Source: Lagopus muta
Lineage: Eukaryota; Chordata; Aves; Galliformes; Phasianidae
NCBI RefSeq assembly: GCF_023343835.1
Contig: NC_064436.1
Span: 54,287,883 to 54,351,882, forward strand
Length of the DNA: 64,000 nucleotides
Direction: 5' to 3'
Position 1 is the stretch's first letter. Each line of letters opens with the position of its first letter. Under the pieces are notes generated by a model. The model saw only the letters and a list, made by a program, of their open reading frames with translations, was not told where the DNA came from and made no database searches. The position numbers and the translations under genes are program-made. Below are positions 12,391-24,061 of the stretch, piece after piece.

Positions 12391-13303
12391 GCCTAACTCC
12401 ACCTACGACCCCTCCTCATAAAGCCAACCAGGATAATCCTTTCAGGACTTCACCTAAGCCGAAGTCATCATGCAAGACTGTTGCACCACCTTCAAAAAAG
12501 CCCCGTTATAGTGAGTCTTCCAGTTCTCAAGGAAACAACCCAGTCAAGAAGGGTCCAGAACAGACTGAGCTGTATGCACAGCTTAGCAAGACTACAGCAC
12601 TGTCCAGTGGACATGAGGAGAGAAAGACAAAACGGCCCAGTTTGCGGCTGTTTGGTGACCATGACTACTGTCAATCTGTGAATTCAAAGTCGGAAATACA
12701 CATTAAAATATCCCAGGAACTTCAGGACTCCAGACAACTAGAATTTAAGGATTCTTCACCTGGGTGGCAGTGTCAGATTTGTTCTTCTTTAGGACAAGAC
12801 CAGTATTTCAAGAAAGAGACTTTACAGACAAGTAAGCAGGGATCCCAAGGTAATAACAGAAAACAGCTCCAAGACCAAGAAATTCGGGCTGAACTTAATA
12901 AGCATTTTGGTCACCCCAGCCAAGCTGTTTTTGATGAAGAAGCAGATAAGACCAGTGAACTAAGGGACAGTGATTACAGTAATGAACAATTTTCCAAACT
13001 ACCTATGTTTATAAATTCAGGACTAGCAATGGATGGTCTCTTTGATGACAGTGAAGATGAAAGTGATAAACTATGCTACCCTTGGGATGGGACACAAGCC
13101 TATTCATTATTTGACGTATCGCCTTCTTGCTCTTCTTTTAACTCTCCATGCCGAGATTCAGTATCTCCACCCAAATCCTTATTTTCTCAAAGATCCCAAA
13201 GGACACGCTCTAGATCAAGGTCCTTTCCTCAACGCAGGTCCTGTTCCCGTTCTCCATATTCCCGATCGAGATCAAGGTCACCCTGCAGTAGATCCTCTTC
13301 AAG
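12391..13303 (+). CDS. PPARGC1A: PPARGC1A exon 8 (large central exon, DHDY motif, start of SR domain)
   Basis: This 913-nt exon encodes about 304 residues, one codon fewer than I recall for human (VAPPSKKP where human has an extra Pro). In order: GLTPPTTPPHK (p38 site T298 and second phosphodegron), a basic patch KKPRY, ELYAQLSK, KRPSLRLFGDHDYCQS with the DHDY motif that binds HCF-1, a divergent middle segment, RAELNKHFGHPSQAVFD, the acidic DGLFDDSEDESDKLC, the Ser-rich SPSCSSFNSPCRDSVSPPKS that includes the mammalian AMPK serine (S538 in mouse), and the first half of the SR domain (RTRSRSRSFPQRRSCSRS onward). The reading frame is open throughout. The acceptor is TTCCTTCAG|G and the donor is TCAAG|GTACAG. 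The bird sequence has Pro after RSRSF where mammals have Ser. The middle region binds MEF2, FOXO1 and Mediator-linked partners in mammals. Confidence 0.97.
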
Positions 13304-13388
13304 GTACAGTGAGCAATTTCATACATCAGCATTGTTGGTAATAAGAAGGAAAACAGCAAAAGCACAGAGTGTCTTGAAGGAAATAAAC

Positions 13389-13423
<35 letters not shown>

Positions 13424-13896
13424 CCGTGATCCAGTGCAATTGTTTTTATTGCCCCAATCTGATTAGCTCTGAAGGTTACAGGATTGCTGCGGAAACATTT
13501 GTTGCCATTATCCTTTAAATTTGCCAAGTTTACACTTTCTGAGTGGAGCCAGTCAGGTCAGAGGCAGAGCAATTGGAGAGATATACACAACTAACCTTTC
13601 CCATTATCTGCAAGCTGCCCGGTGCCAATCTAGCTGCAGTCCCTATCAGATGAAGTTGACAGTGGCTGACTCTCTGCTCTCTGTTAGCCTCAATAAGAAA
13701 CATTATAGGAGGGGGGCAAAATCACTTGAGGCCCCTTAGTTGACTAGGAGATCGCAAACTGTCACTGGAAAATTTCACTGGTAGCTTAGAAGAAATTGTA
13801 AGGTCAGGTAAGAGGTAGCTCAGGAGAAAATGGTGTCAATAGATTCAAAGTGAATGACAGAGGTGAATGGTTTTAGTTTTTTCTTCTTTCCTGCAG
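13304..13896 (+). other. PPARGC1A: PPARGC1A intron 8, with in-frame read-through tail and A-run
   Basis: This is a 593-nt intron. If exon 8 is not spliced, the frame continues for about 30 codons (YSEQFHTSALLVIRRKTAKA, then QSVLKEINN) to TAA at 13392-13394. AATAAA lies at 13382-13387 and a run of 27 A at 13393-13419. The acceptor for exon 9 is TTCTTTCCTGCAG. The intronic end could be a real early polyadenylation site or a site of oligo-dT mispriming. Confidence 0.8.
13393..13419 (+). repeat. A27 homopolymer in intron 8
   Basis: An uninterrupted run of 27 A directly after the in-frame stop of the exon 8 read-through frame. Confidence 0.95.
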
Positions 13897-14001
13897 ATCT
13901 TGCCACTGTTACGAGTCCAGCCACTGTAGACACCAAGCACACCGAAGTTCTCCCTCACGTGCAAGGTCGCGATCCAGATCACCGTACAGTCGCAGACCCA
14001 G
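13897..14001 (+). CDS. PPARGC1A: PPARGC1A exon 9 (SR domain, Cys/His-rich patch)
   Basis: This 105-nt exon encodes the second part of the SR domain: SCHCYESSHCRHQAHR, then SSPSRARSRSRSPYSRRP and two bases of Arg. RS repeats at this place in mammals help recruit RNA-processing factors and couple transcription to splicing. The first half differs clearly from the human sequence I recall, which has SCYYYESSHYRHRTHR: three Tyr are replaced by His or Cys. The acceptor is TCCTGCAG|A and the donor is CCCAG|GTAGTG. The frame joins exon 8 (AG|A, Arg) and exon 10 (AG|A, Arg) without a break. Confidence 0.95.
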
Positions 14002-14137
14002 GTAGTGCATTTTGTGTGCATTCAGTGTGCTTTTCAGCTGGTTCTGAAGAGATAATAAAGCATTCCAGAAACTGTATTACTAAATTTACATTAAGAAATG
14101 CAGGTGCTTGATTTAATGACTAAGTTATGTTTCCTAG
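14002..14137 (+). other. PPARGC1A: PPARGC1A intron 9 (136 nt)
   Basis: A short intron from GTAGTG to TATGTTTCCTAG. Nothing else is seen in it. Confidence 0.9.
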
Positions 14138-14258
14138 ATATGACAGCTATGAGGAATATCAGCATGAAAGGCTGAAGAGGGAAGAATACCGCAAAGAGTA
14201 TGAAAAACGGGAATCTGAAAGGGCCAAACAAAGGGAGAGACAGAGGCAGAAAGCAATT
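14138..14258 (+). CDS. PPARGC1A: PPARGC1A exon 10 (charged helix before RRM)
   Basis: This 121-nt exon encodes YDSYEEYQHERLKREEYRKE, then YEKRESERAKQRERQRQKAI. The highly charged Arg/Glu/Lys run is likely a long helix leading to the RRM and is nearly identical to mammals. The exon ends on a codon boundary with donor AATT|GTAAGC and begins after acceptor TTTCCTAG. In mammals the SR and RRM part of PGC-1alpha contacts RNA-processing and Mediator proteins. Confidence 0.95.
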
Positions 14259-17200
14259 GTAAGCACTGTGAAGATAACTTTCATTTTGAAATAGGTTTCT
14301 GTTTCTTTTGGTAGATTTCTAAAACTCGGAATGAGATTCTGTTTTATTTCTTCTTCGTAATGGAACAAACAAAATGCAAAAATCTGTCTATGTGCATTTC
14401 TTTGTATTTGGAATTTTAGGCAAATATGTGTTTTCATAACAATTTGTGTCTTGATTGTACAGCACTAATTTTTTCAGCTTCTTTAAATTGCAACTCTCCA
14501 GGTCAGTCAACAGAAAAATAAAAAAAATAAAAAAAAAAAAATCCCAGAAAAAAAAAAAAGAAGATTTTCTAGGAAAAGGCTTCATCCCAGACAGCAAAGA
14601 ATTAAAAGTGACCCAGTCTATTCCTTATAGTGATCTATCAGTGAACCCACAGTTTTTACTGTATATCACCTACCAGGATGCCAGTAGTCAAGTCTAGTTT
14701 CAGTATTTCTCTTCCTCTGCAGAAGCAATGTAAGAAGCCAATCAGCTTACATACTGGTCACTGGATGTTTCCAGTAGCTGTAATTATCTATACAGAGAGT
14801 ACAGAATTTGAAACTGACATCCAGAGGCATGTCTTTTATTGTTTCTTTCCTGTCTATAACACAGTTTACTTTTAAGATATTTTTAAGATTTTTTTAGCAA
14901 AACAGTCTGAAGACATGATGCGATTTAAAAATGTCATTTCACGCTGCCCCTTTCACAATGAACGTGTGTTACTTGATTAATTTGTTCATCTGACTGAAGT
15001 ACCTGCAGCAAAGGAAATACCCATGAGGTGATCAGCAACTCCCTTGCCTGTAGTAGCAGCAGGACAGAAAAATGGCTGTTAAATAGACGTGTGGATTTTG
15101 CTCCCTTCTAGTTTCCCTGCATGATGGTTTTGATAAGCTGGGAAGTTGGGAGCTGCTGTAATTCTGGACTCTTGTTGTGATTGTTAAGCCTATCTGGTGG
15201 GCTCCCTTTACTGCTGCTCTGCACAAACTGGTGTGTACTGGGATGCTTACCTTCATTTCCACATTTTCCCTTAATGTTCTCTCCAGAGCTCACCAAAATG
15301 AGTAGATCTCTTTCCAATATGTTTAGTGAACTTTGTAGTAAAAAACTGTTACAGATTCTTTGGCATTTCTCAAAATACTTACACCTTCAAAACTACTTGT
15401 ATGAAGATCAGCAGAGACTGGCATAGTCTGTGGCAATGAGAAGTTCTGGGAGGGAATATGCATCTTTAGTTTATGGATTTCATCTCTATTGCTACTGTTC
15501 TTAGTGAGCTTGATAAATCATTTTGCTTTTCTCTGCATCAGGTGACCTCTGTACATAGTATAGGTGATACATAAATTTTGTAAAGCGTGAGATTCAGAGC
15601 TATAGCATGTTCTGATCTGAAATTCAGGGAAGCTGTCAATGGTTTATGGGCAGGTCAGCACAGTTCGGTGACTGATGGGGCGGGGGGACTCATGGGACCA
15701 CACCCCAGAAAAGAGTGTAAGGGTATGGAGATGGGCCTAAAAACAAAACAGCAGCAATGATCTGAGGAGAAACAGACTAATCTACTAAATATGATAGTGG
15801 AATGTAAGATAACAATACAATATAATTGGAATTGAGGCTAAGAAATAAAAAAAATGAGAGTGTGTCCAAAAACTGAAGGCTTTACTCTAATGCTGAAGGC
15901 GAGATGGCTAGGGAGCACACACACTGCAGAGATGAGCAGAAAGGAAAAAGGGACCTCTCGTGACTTGCAAACAGTTTTATCTTTCCCTCTGAATGGAAAA
16001 CAGAAACACAAAATCCTCTGGGGCATGTAGTTGTTCTTCTCTTCTGAGAACCAGGTACTCAGAAATATCAACAATCCATTGAACTGGAGTATTAACTCTT
16101 TATCTCTCAGTGCACTACATAATGTTGTGATGTAGAATACTGATAACAAAAATCATAAAACCATGACAGAATGCAATGGAAGAATTTTGCATGGCTTCAG
16201 AATGGGCTATATTTAAGTCAACTGTTGGTGTTTTTCTTGCTTCCATCTGTTTAGAGATAATACTGACTTCTGGCAATCGTAACTTACATGGCTGTTCTTT
16301 CTTAGATCTAACATAAATTAGAGTTTTAAGTAGACCTCTGTCATGAATGTATCTTGCTACTTCTCAATTACTGTATCTTATTGGTATAAAAACCTGAATC
16401 CTACTGTGAAGACAGAAAATTTGATTTAGTTTAAAATGAGGAAATGTTTGGCTACTAACTAATGAAGGGAAAAGGAGAAAGAGAAGATCCCTGAAAAGCT
16501 CTAGATGTGCTGCACCATCATTTCTTCCAAGTTAAGAAATTTAATATTTTCTAATTCAAGGCTGAATTTATTTTCTCTTCTAAAGTGAGCACTGTCATGT
16601 TAATTAACTTCATTAATGAAATTGTGTATTAATAAACAGAAATAAATTAGACCTGAAATGACTTAGTGAGATGACAAATCATATATTTATAAAATATCAA
16701 TAAATAGAACACGGCAAAAATTTTAAAAGCAGTCATCCAAGAGCTGCAGGAAATGTAGCTGAAGTCATATTAACTCCTTTCTCCAAAGTCTACCAACACT
16801 TTCACTTTAAAAATCTGTGTTGAATCATGCCAGTTTATGCCCTGTGCAAATCAGTGGGGGATAGGAAAAAGGGGAGCATAGAAAGGGAAGCCTTGATCCC
16901 ACAAAGTCAGTGATAAGGTGCATATTAACTGAACAAAGGTCCTATTTTTCGTCCAGCATTCTCTGTTCCCTTTCTTATTGATTTTGGATTATGAGTCCTT
17001 TTGGATTATGAGTCTCTTATGTGTCACTCTTTTCTTTCCAAAAAGGCCCAACTCATTTACTGTTCAGTCATAAGAATCCTTTTTGTCTTTCCTTGAACTC
17101 TTTCTGTAAGTTCCATAAGTTTAGATTTCCATAAATTCTGCATTGGAGTCTATTTTCCTTTCTTTCTAGCTCATCCTCATGCTGCAAGAACTGGTTCAAG

Positions 17201-18607
17201 ACAACATGCCTCCTAGTTCTGTTGAAAGTGCAGCTCAAAGATTGAGCACTATTAGGGCCCCAGGTGCTGGCTACTCAGGGAAGGTAGCTTTTCTTCATGA
17301 AAAGCACTGTGCTGAGGTCTCAGGGAGCTGGCTTTAGAAAAGATGCACAGAGGAAAGAACAGAAACCATGACTCAACAAAAAGCCATCAGGTCTTACTGG
17401 TTCAATATCTGGAATTACTCTCATGTGACAATATGAGTGTAAATCCCAGGAAAAAGAGATGAGAAAAAAATAGGTATATTTTAATCTGTCAAAACCATAT
17501 GTGTAGCAATGCCCTCTGATTGTGCAAGCAGCTTGTATTTTGGCAGATGCAAAGACATATTTGTAGATTGCTGAAGAGGCTTGTTTTAGAAGCCTTTGCT
17601 CATGCTATGTGGCAAAGGTACATTTAAATGGCTACATGGTCAGTCTGCATGTGATGCATTGCCTGCAGTAGCTTCAGATCAACTGAAAGCCTGAGCTGGC
17701 ATTTCTGTGTATGGGTTCCTATCTAGATTTACAGCTATGGTGGCTTAACTTCAAAAAGTTCTCTGTTGTTTTTCTCTTTGCTTCTTTTCTGTCTTCCCTT
17801 CTCCGGTGACTGGAGATTCAGTGTCTTTTTCATGGAGTGGGATCTTTATTTTGAGCAGTCTCACACAAAAAATATAGACTACTGAGCCCACAAGTCATTT
17901 TTCAGTTAGAAAGTCAGGATATTTTTGTCATATTTGTATTCTTGGTTATGATGCCTTTTTTAATGGAATAAATTTTAGCAGAGTGTAGCTTGATCTTGAT
18001 GTCACTTGTCCACAATTCATTTTAGAATGGGTCCTCATTGAACAGAAGGCCAGCCTGCCACCAAGATTCACTTAACTTAATAGTGCTCTCCAGACCATAG
18101 CAGAGACACATTCATTCATCATGAAGCTCCAGGAACAACTGCAGGACAGAACAGGCTACTCAGAGCTTTCTAGAAATTACAATCTAACCCCCAGCCAGGG
18201 CAGATTGCTCTGTTTTGCCAAGAAGACTGAGGACTGTTTTTTTCTTGTTGTACACCCCAGGCATTTCTTAGGCATGCAGGCTTTTCCTGCAGCAGCTTAT
18301 TAGACCACATAGCAAATACCTTTCGGGGCATGGCTTCTACCTGAGTAGAAAATTAATATTAGCATTACTACTTTCATATGTAAGTGCTGACAGTCTGTAT
18401 GAAACAAGCCCCTGTCTCAGAGAGCTTACAGATACAAGAAGATAAATGCACTGTGACGCCACTGCAACAGAAAAGAAACACATGGTTTCAAAGAAAATAA
18501 ATTTCTCTACAACAGGAAGGCAGGAGAAAGGTGGTTTCCTAAATGAATGCTTGGGTTCTTTGAAGTCTGAAACCAGACGCAGCCCATAATGGAGTAAATT
18601 CCCACAA

Positions 18608-19216
18608 ATGAAGGAGCAAATGCATGTTGGTTGTTTAGTTTGGACTTTTTTTTTTGTGGTTGCTCATCTTGGTGGGCCTGATCCCAGGCATTATACTTTT
18701 TCTGTACAATTTACTGAAAATATTTCAAACGGATTGTTTAAAATCTTGAGTTTTATTGATTCATCGCCATGTTTTCAGCAGTCACCCTGGAAGGCGGTAG
18801 AATTTTTTCAGCCCTCAGCCACACAACAAGATTTGAGAATATTGTGCAGTGTTCTTTTTTCTTCTTCATTTGCTGCGAGTCTTCCTTTTGCCATTCATAC
18901 ATGTCTACCGGTCATAGTTAGCCTACAAGTCTTCTTTAATACAGAACCTACAGCAGTGTTTCTTACTATTGTTATGATGTCCGAATCTTACATTTTACTG
19001 GCTCTTGCATTCATAGCATTTCTATTTTTCAGACTCTGCCCAACCACTCTCATTGCTTTTTCAAAATGTTTTCTAGCCTTCAGTTCTAAGGATGAAGATC
19101 AAGTCACAAAACACTGGGCATGTAAGGCGTTACAGAAAGGGGCTTGTACCCAGCCAGCCACGTGTGCTGCAGGAAGCAGCAGAGCTTTGATAAGCTTAGA
19201 ATCATGGAATCAGTAA
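18608..19216 (+). other. 202-codon open frame, no recognised product
   Basis: An ATG-started frame of 202 codons inside intron 10. Its last codons lie within the start of the minus-strand CR1 fragment. The translation has a hydrophobic middle (about residues 95-165, for example IVMMSESYILLALAFIAFLF) but no family I recognise, and no splice or promoter context. It may be a chance ORF in T-rich DNA or a relic of an old insertion. Confidence 0.2.
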
Positions 19217-19830
19217 GGTTGGAAAAGACCACTGAGATCATCTAGTCCATCTGTCAAACCATCATCACCTTGTTCACTAAACCATATCCCTCAGTGCCAT
19301 GCTTATCCTTTTCTTGAAAACCTCCAGGGACAATGTCTTCATCATCTCCTGGGCAGCTTATTCCAATACCTCACTAGGAAGTTTTTTGTAATATCCAACC
19401 CAAACCTCCCCTGACACAACTTAAGGTCATTACTTCTTGTCCTGTCACTGTTCACCTGGGAGAAGAGGTCGACCCCCACCTCAGTACAACCTCCTTTCAG
19501 GTAGTTGTAGAGATTGATATGGTCTCCCCTGAGCCTCCTCTTTTCCAGACTAAACCATCCCTCTTCCCTCAGCCACACCTCCCAAGACTTGTGCTCCAGA
19601 GACCTCACCATCTTTAATACCCTTCTCTAGACATGCTTGTAGTGAAGGGCCCAAAACTGAACACAGCCTCGAGGTTGGGCCTCACCAGTGCTGAGTACAG
19701 AGGGGCAATCACCTCCCTGGTCCTGCTGGCTACGCTGTTTCTAGTACAAGCCAGGATGCCATTGGCCTTCTTGGCCACATGGGCACACTGCTGGCTCATG
19801 TTCAGCTAACAGCTCCAGATCCTATTCCTC
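19196..19830 (-). mobile_element. CR1 LINE fragment, 3' end and RT C-terminus
   Basis: CR1 is the main avian non-LTR retrotransposon. On the minus strand the segment encodes two consecutive, frame-shifted pieces typical of the CR1 reverse-transcriptase C-terminal region: [20 protein letters not shown] and [17 protein letters not shown], then [40 protein letters not shown] and [16 protein letters not shown]. It ends at the + strand motif AGAATCATGGAATCAGTAAG, the complement of the CR1 3' terminus. The element is 5'-truncated and has frameshifts and stops, so it is inactive. Confidence 0.93.
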
Positions 19831-20470
19831 CATGCTGCTTGTGGTAGACCTCAACTTTATAATTTCTTCTCATTTTTAGCCGTATCTTCACATAGAGCAT
19901 AGTTGAGCTCTTGGAGAGCTAGTTATGTACCACAGATGTGCAGACAAAAAATGGTAGGGGAAATGAGGACAGCAGCACCCCAGGGTGCAGTAAGGAGAGG
20001 CAGGCAAAGAAAACAAATGTTAGGTGAAGAAGCCAGGTACAAAAAAACATGTGAAAACTAATATGTCTGTTGGCCTGAGATTTAATCAAATTAAAGGTTA
20101 AGAACGAGGAAGGGGAAACAAAGTGAATTTTGTAGACAGCCTTTGCAAGACAAAAAGACCTTTAACATCAGAGATATTTTGGAGGTGAGTGATAGTTTTA
20201 TTGACACTTAAATTTGTGAAGGTATATCCTGGTCCTATTTTCTCCAGTCATGCTAATGTTCTAGCACTTTAATTTGGTACTTGAAATAGTGATTTTCAGT
20301 CTAAGATTCTCTGCCACATTTGCCTCTTCAATTGTTTTTACTGCCAGGAGGAAAGAGCAAGATTAAGAAGAAGGAAATTTAGACAAAGGAGACAGACGTA
20401 CTGGGCTTGAGGAAGCTGTCTACACTCTTCTTTTTTTCTTTATTTACTTGGTAAAACAATGAACTATGTT

Positions 20471-20700
20471 CACTTAAAAGCCAGGGGAGATTCAGGTTGG
20501 ATATTAGGAGAAACTTGAGTGGTCTGGCACTGGAACAGGCTGCCCAGGGAGGTGGTCACCATCCCTGGAGGCATTCAAGAAATGTGTAAATGTGGTACTA
20601 ACAAACATGGTTTGGTAGGCAAAATTGTGGCAGGTGAAAAGTTGAACCAGATGAACTTATAAGTCTTTTCCAACCTTGATGATTCTATGATTCTGTGATT
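20471..20700 (+). mobile_element. CR1 LINE 3' end fragment
   Basis: This plus-strand copy begins at about GGGGAGATTCAGGTTGGATA, contains GGCACTGGAACAGGCTGCCC and CATCCCTGGAGGCATTCAAG, and finishes CCAACCTTGATGATTCTATG-ATTCTGTGATT, the typical CR1 tail. It is 5'-truncated and diverged. It lies about 0.6 kb from the minus-strand CR1, with both 3' ends pointing outward. Confidence 0.92.
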
Positions 20701-22739
20701 GTAAATCATCTGCATTTCTAAGAGGGAAATATGAACACAATTGTTTGGAGTTTCCTTCAGGTTCGTCTTCCCCCATTAAGTTGAAAACAAAAGCTTTTTT
20801 CCCTAGTTCTCTAAATTTCCAAGGCGTATATCATCTCCTCTTACAAGTGCAGTAAAAAGCATACTTAATATGCACATATGGACTTAAGCATGCGACGTGT
20901 TACAAAATAAGGGTCTTTAACATTTAGAGGTATGTTATAATCTTGTTAGGCTTGTATAACTCTTATTGTTAATGGGAGTAAAATGCAGGTGTCTTTTTAA
21001 ATACAAATATTTCTTTCATAACCACTTTAAATAAGCCAAAGCTAAACAAGATAAAGACAGTGCTGTATGAATCCTGTGTTCCCCAGTACCTCATACCATC
21101 ACAGCATTCTGCTTAAAAAAAATACTTGAACGAACATCTCCTCATGTACACACTAGAGGACATATGGTGCATTTCAGCTTTAAATTTGAATTTCCTTAAT
21201 TTTGCAAGTTTAACTTACTCCCTTAATGATAGTTTAACAGGCGTTTCTTAGTTGTTCAGTTTTGTTTTATTACAGTTGTCTTAAAGGGATATTAGATATA
21301 TAAAAGTTATTAGAAGGATAGAGGAAGTAAAAATTGCAAAGGCATGCACACAGACTTATGGGAGAGCATGCAGTAGTTACTTCCATCACTCTGCAATATA
21401 ACAATCTCCGTGTCAGGGAGTGAAACATTATGTTTTTTCAGTCGAGATGTATTATCTCAGCTAAAGTATATTAAGCAGTCTGCTATGTTATGTTCTGCTC
21501 CATCTGGTCAGCCATTTAGGTTCAATAGCAAGTATCAATGGAATTGTTTCTTATCAAGTGCTTCAATGCAGTTAAATTCTTGATTTGGTAAAACAGTCTG
21601 AAAAAGTAATTACTGTGCATATGCAGATTTTCTTCTTTTTGAAGTGTATAGCAGCCAGCCATACTGAAAGGAAGCAGAATGAGAATGGGGGAAATGGAAG
21701 AAATGCAGATTTCTGTTGCTTGCTGTCTATATTTCCTAGTTCGTAGAAGGTCTACTCAGACTCCTGAATCAGGAGAGTAGGAGTAAGAAACAGCAACTGT
21801 CTGTAAAGTAACCCTTCTTCATAAATATATGGCCATCTGTGAGCATGCTTACCCTTCTTTTAGCTGTGCTAACTTCTTTAGGCTTTATGCCTACAACGAA
21901 GAGCAAGAACAGCTTTTAAATGGTGAACTTTAGAGGGCATAACATTTAAAAGTGAAATTGTCTGTCCCAGCAGGACAGTGGAGGACTATTAATCCTATCA
22001 CCTTGGTTCCTTGGATAATCAATAGAAGCAGTAGTTTCAGGCATTTAAATGAGACAGTTACATGATCTCTTCAAGTAAGAAGAGCATATACATGCTTTGG
22101 AGGAGCAGTCAGGGTCTCCAGTTGGCCAACTAGGGATACAAAGGATCCAGAAAGTTGCAGTGATCACTTTTTGTGCCACACCTTAATGAGTAGGGGTTTT
22201 GTCCAAGAAGTCAGAGTAGTGGGAGCTGTTCTCTGGAGCTTTGGACTCATATCTTTAATTTCTCTGGAGCATAGATGAACTGGATTTGAGCCCCTGAGAT
22301 TTGCGAGGCCAGGAAAAGTGTAAGCAAAAATAGTTGACTCAGTACGCTAGTGAGAAGTGTCTTCTGTTGGGAGGCAGGTACATTCGTTTCAACTTCCAGC
22401 TGCAAGAATTGTTTGTTCATTTCGCATTAAGCAGCTTCGGGGAGCAGTGTGCTGTCCTGGGAACAGGGAACCATGATTTTGCATACCCATGTGAAGAGGA
22501 GTTCTGATGGTCCCTTTATCTCAGATGAGTGCTCAAGCAAGTAAAGAAGCAGCATCAGGATAATTTCTGTTTCCACAAGCATTGTGGTCTGATCTCAGTC
22601 CTACTGTCTTATGTGTGCCAATTAGCTGTGGTCCAGAAATTACTGGTGTCTTATACCTGTCTAGGGACTCTCAGAAAACATACATTTTGTGCTATAGCTG
22701 AACTGTGTCACTGTAAGGTACCTTACTCTTCAAGCTAGG

Positions 22740-22995
22740 ATGCTTCTGAGCAGGAATGCAAATTTGTATTTAGGTCCCTAGAGCCTTCAGCGTTGCACAG
22801 TTGAGGTGCCATTAGCCTTTAGGCACCTCCAGGTTAAGATAGTCAAGAATTCTCAGCAGTCAGTATAGCTCCTTTGGAATTCAGCACCTACATTCTATGC
22901 AAGTCTCAGGTGCCCAAGTTGATGGTTTAAACTGACATTGCTCCACTGACTGACAGATTTACACCAGCTAAGAATTTGATGGAGGTACAATTTAT
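22740..22995. repeat. relic of an ancient sauropsid interspersed repeat
   Basis: Motifs such as TTTAGGCACCTCCAGG, CAGGTGCCCAAGTTGATGG and CAGATTTACACCAGCTAAGA resemble a repeat that is common in turtle, crocodile and bird DNA (TTTACACCAGCTGAGGATCTGG type). Assignment is by motif memory; the family name and boundaries are uncertain. Confidence 0.4.
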
Positions 22996-24061
22996 GGAAC
23001 AGACACATGGGTGTGTGCAAGGGTTGAGCAAGAGGCCAGTAGTTCTCCAGGCCAAAGGCAATCAGAGCATTGGGGCTTTCTAAAGCTACTACTTCTTTGC
23101 TCTGATTATTAAGGTCAGTGGTTTGAAGATCTTTTTTTTACTTTTTTTTTTGGTTGCAACTCACTGAATGACTTTGTCCCCAGTAAGGTGCTAATCCAAA
23201 TATTCTTAAAGTGACTCTTGACAGGTTTTCCCCGTCTTTCTGTCATTCTCCTGAGCATTTTCACTCAGAAAGGAGCTATATGACCATGACTCGATTATTT
23301 TTAAAGCGTCTCTGTTAGTTTGCGCCAAGTGTCAAAGGAACCTGCAAATGACCCCCTAATCTTTAAAATCAGGAAATTCTGTCATGTTCTTCTTCCTAGC
23401 AAACCCAAAGGCAGTGGTGACCACAGGAAATATTTTATTCTTCTCTCTTCCCTCCATTTATTTATTTTAATATTTATTTTAATAAAACTCATTTTCTGGA
23501 CTCCTCACAGTCTTCCCTCTGATTAAGGTATAGATTGTGATGGAACTGCTGATTGCAGAATGAGTCAGCTAATGAGTCATCTGAGTTTATAATGTTATGT
23601 CTAGAATCCATTTTGTTATGTTTATGATACACTTACACATTTGCTGCATTATTTTATGCTGCTTCACAACTTAGTTCCCAGTGTTGTATAGCTAGTAAGA
23701 GAAAGGGGATTGGTCCTGGAGAATTTGTAGTCTTAAAGGGCAAGATCATGGGAAGATGGAAGGGAAAAAGATGCAATAAGATACAGAGGGAGTGGTCTGT
23801 CATTTTATATAGCAGAACAGTGACAGCACTCAATGAAACCTTCTGGGAGAAAATTACCCAAAAAATCTGGCATCGTTTAAATACCTTAAAGGCTTTCCAG
23901 GAGAGAATATTTCAATCATAATGCAGTAGATCTTCTGCAAGTGACTATTAGTATAAATATGCATCCTCTGCCTATCCGTGTGAATGTATTTGTATGCATG
24001 TATGTGTAGGGTCCTCTGTATTGCACATTTGGTAAAATCTTGTCCTGCTCTTTCTTAACAG

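Larger units (their letters stand above)
14259..24061 (+). other. PPARGC1A: PPARGC1A intron 10 (9.8 kb)
   Basis: The largest intron in the window runs from GTAAGC to the acceptor CTTTCTTAACAG. It contains two CR1 fragments in opposite orientation (about 19196-19830 and 20471-20700), a 202-codon ORF of unknown nature (18608-19216), an old repeat relic (about 22740-22995), and A-rich tracts near 14518-14563. No exon or RNA gene is recognised in the remainder. Confidence 0.85.

Noticed and set aside
13033..13341. 102-codon ORF overlapping exon 8 in another frame
   Set aside because: A shadow of the PPARGC1A coding frame, which matches the known protein.
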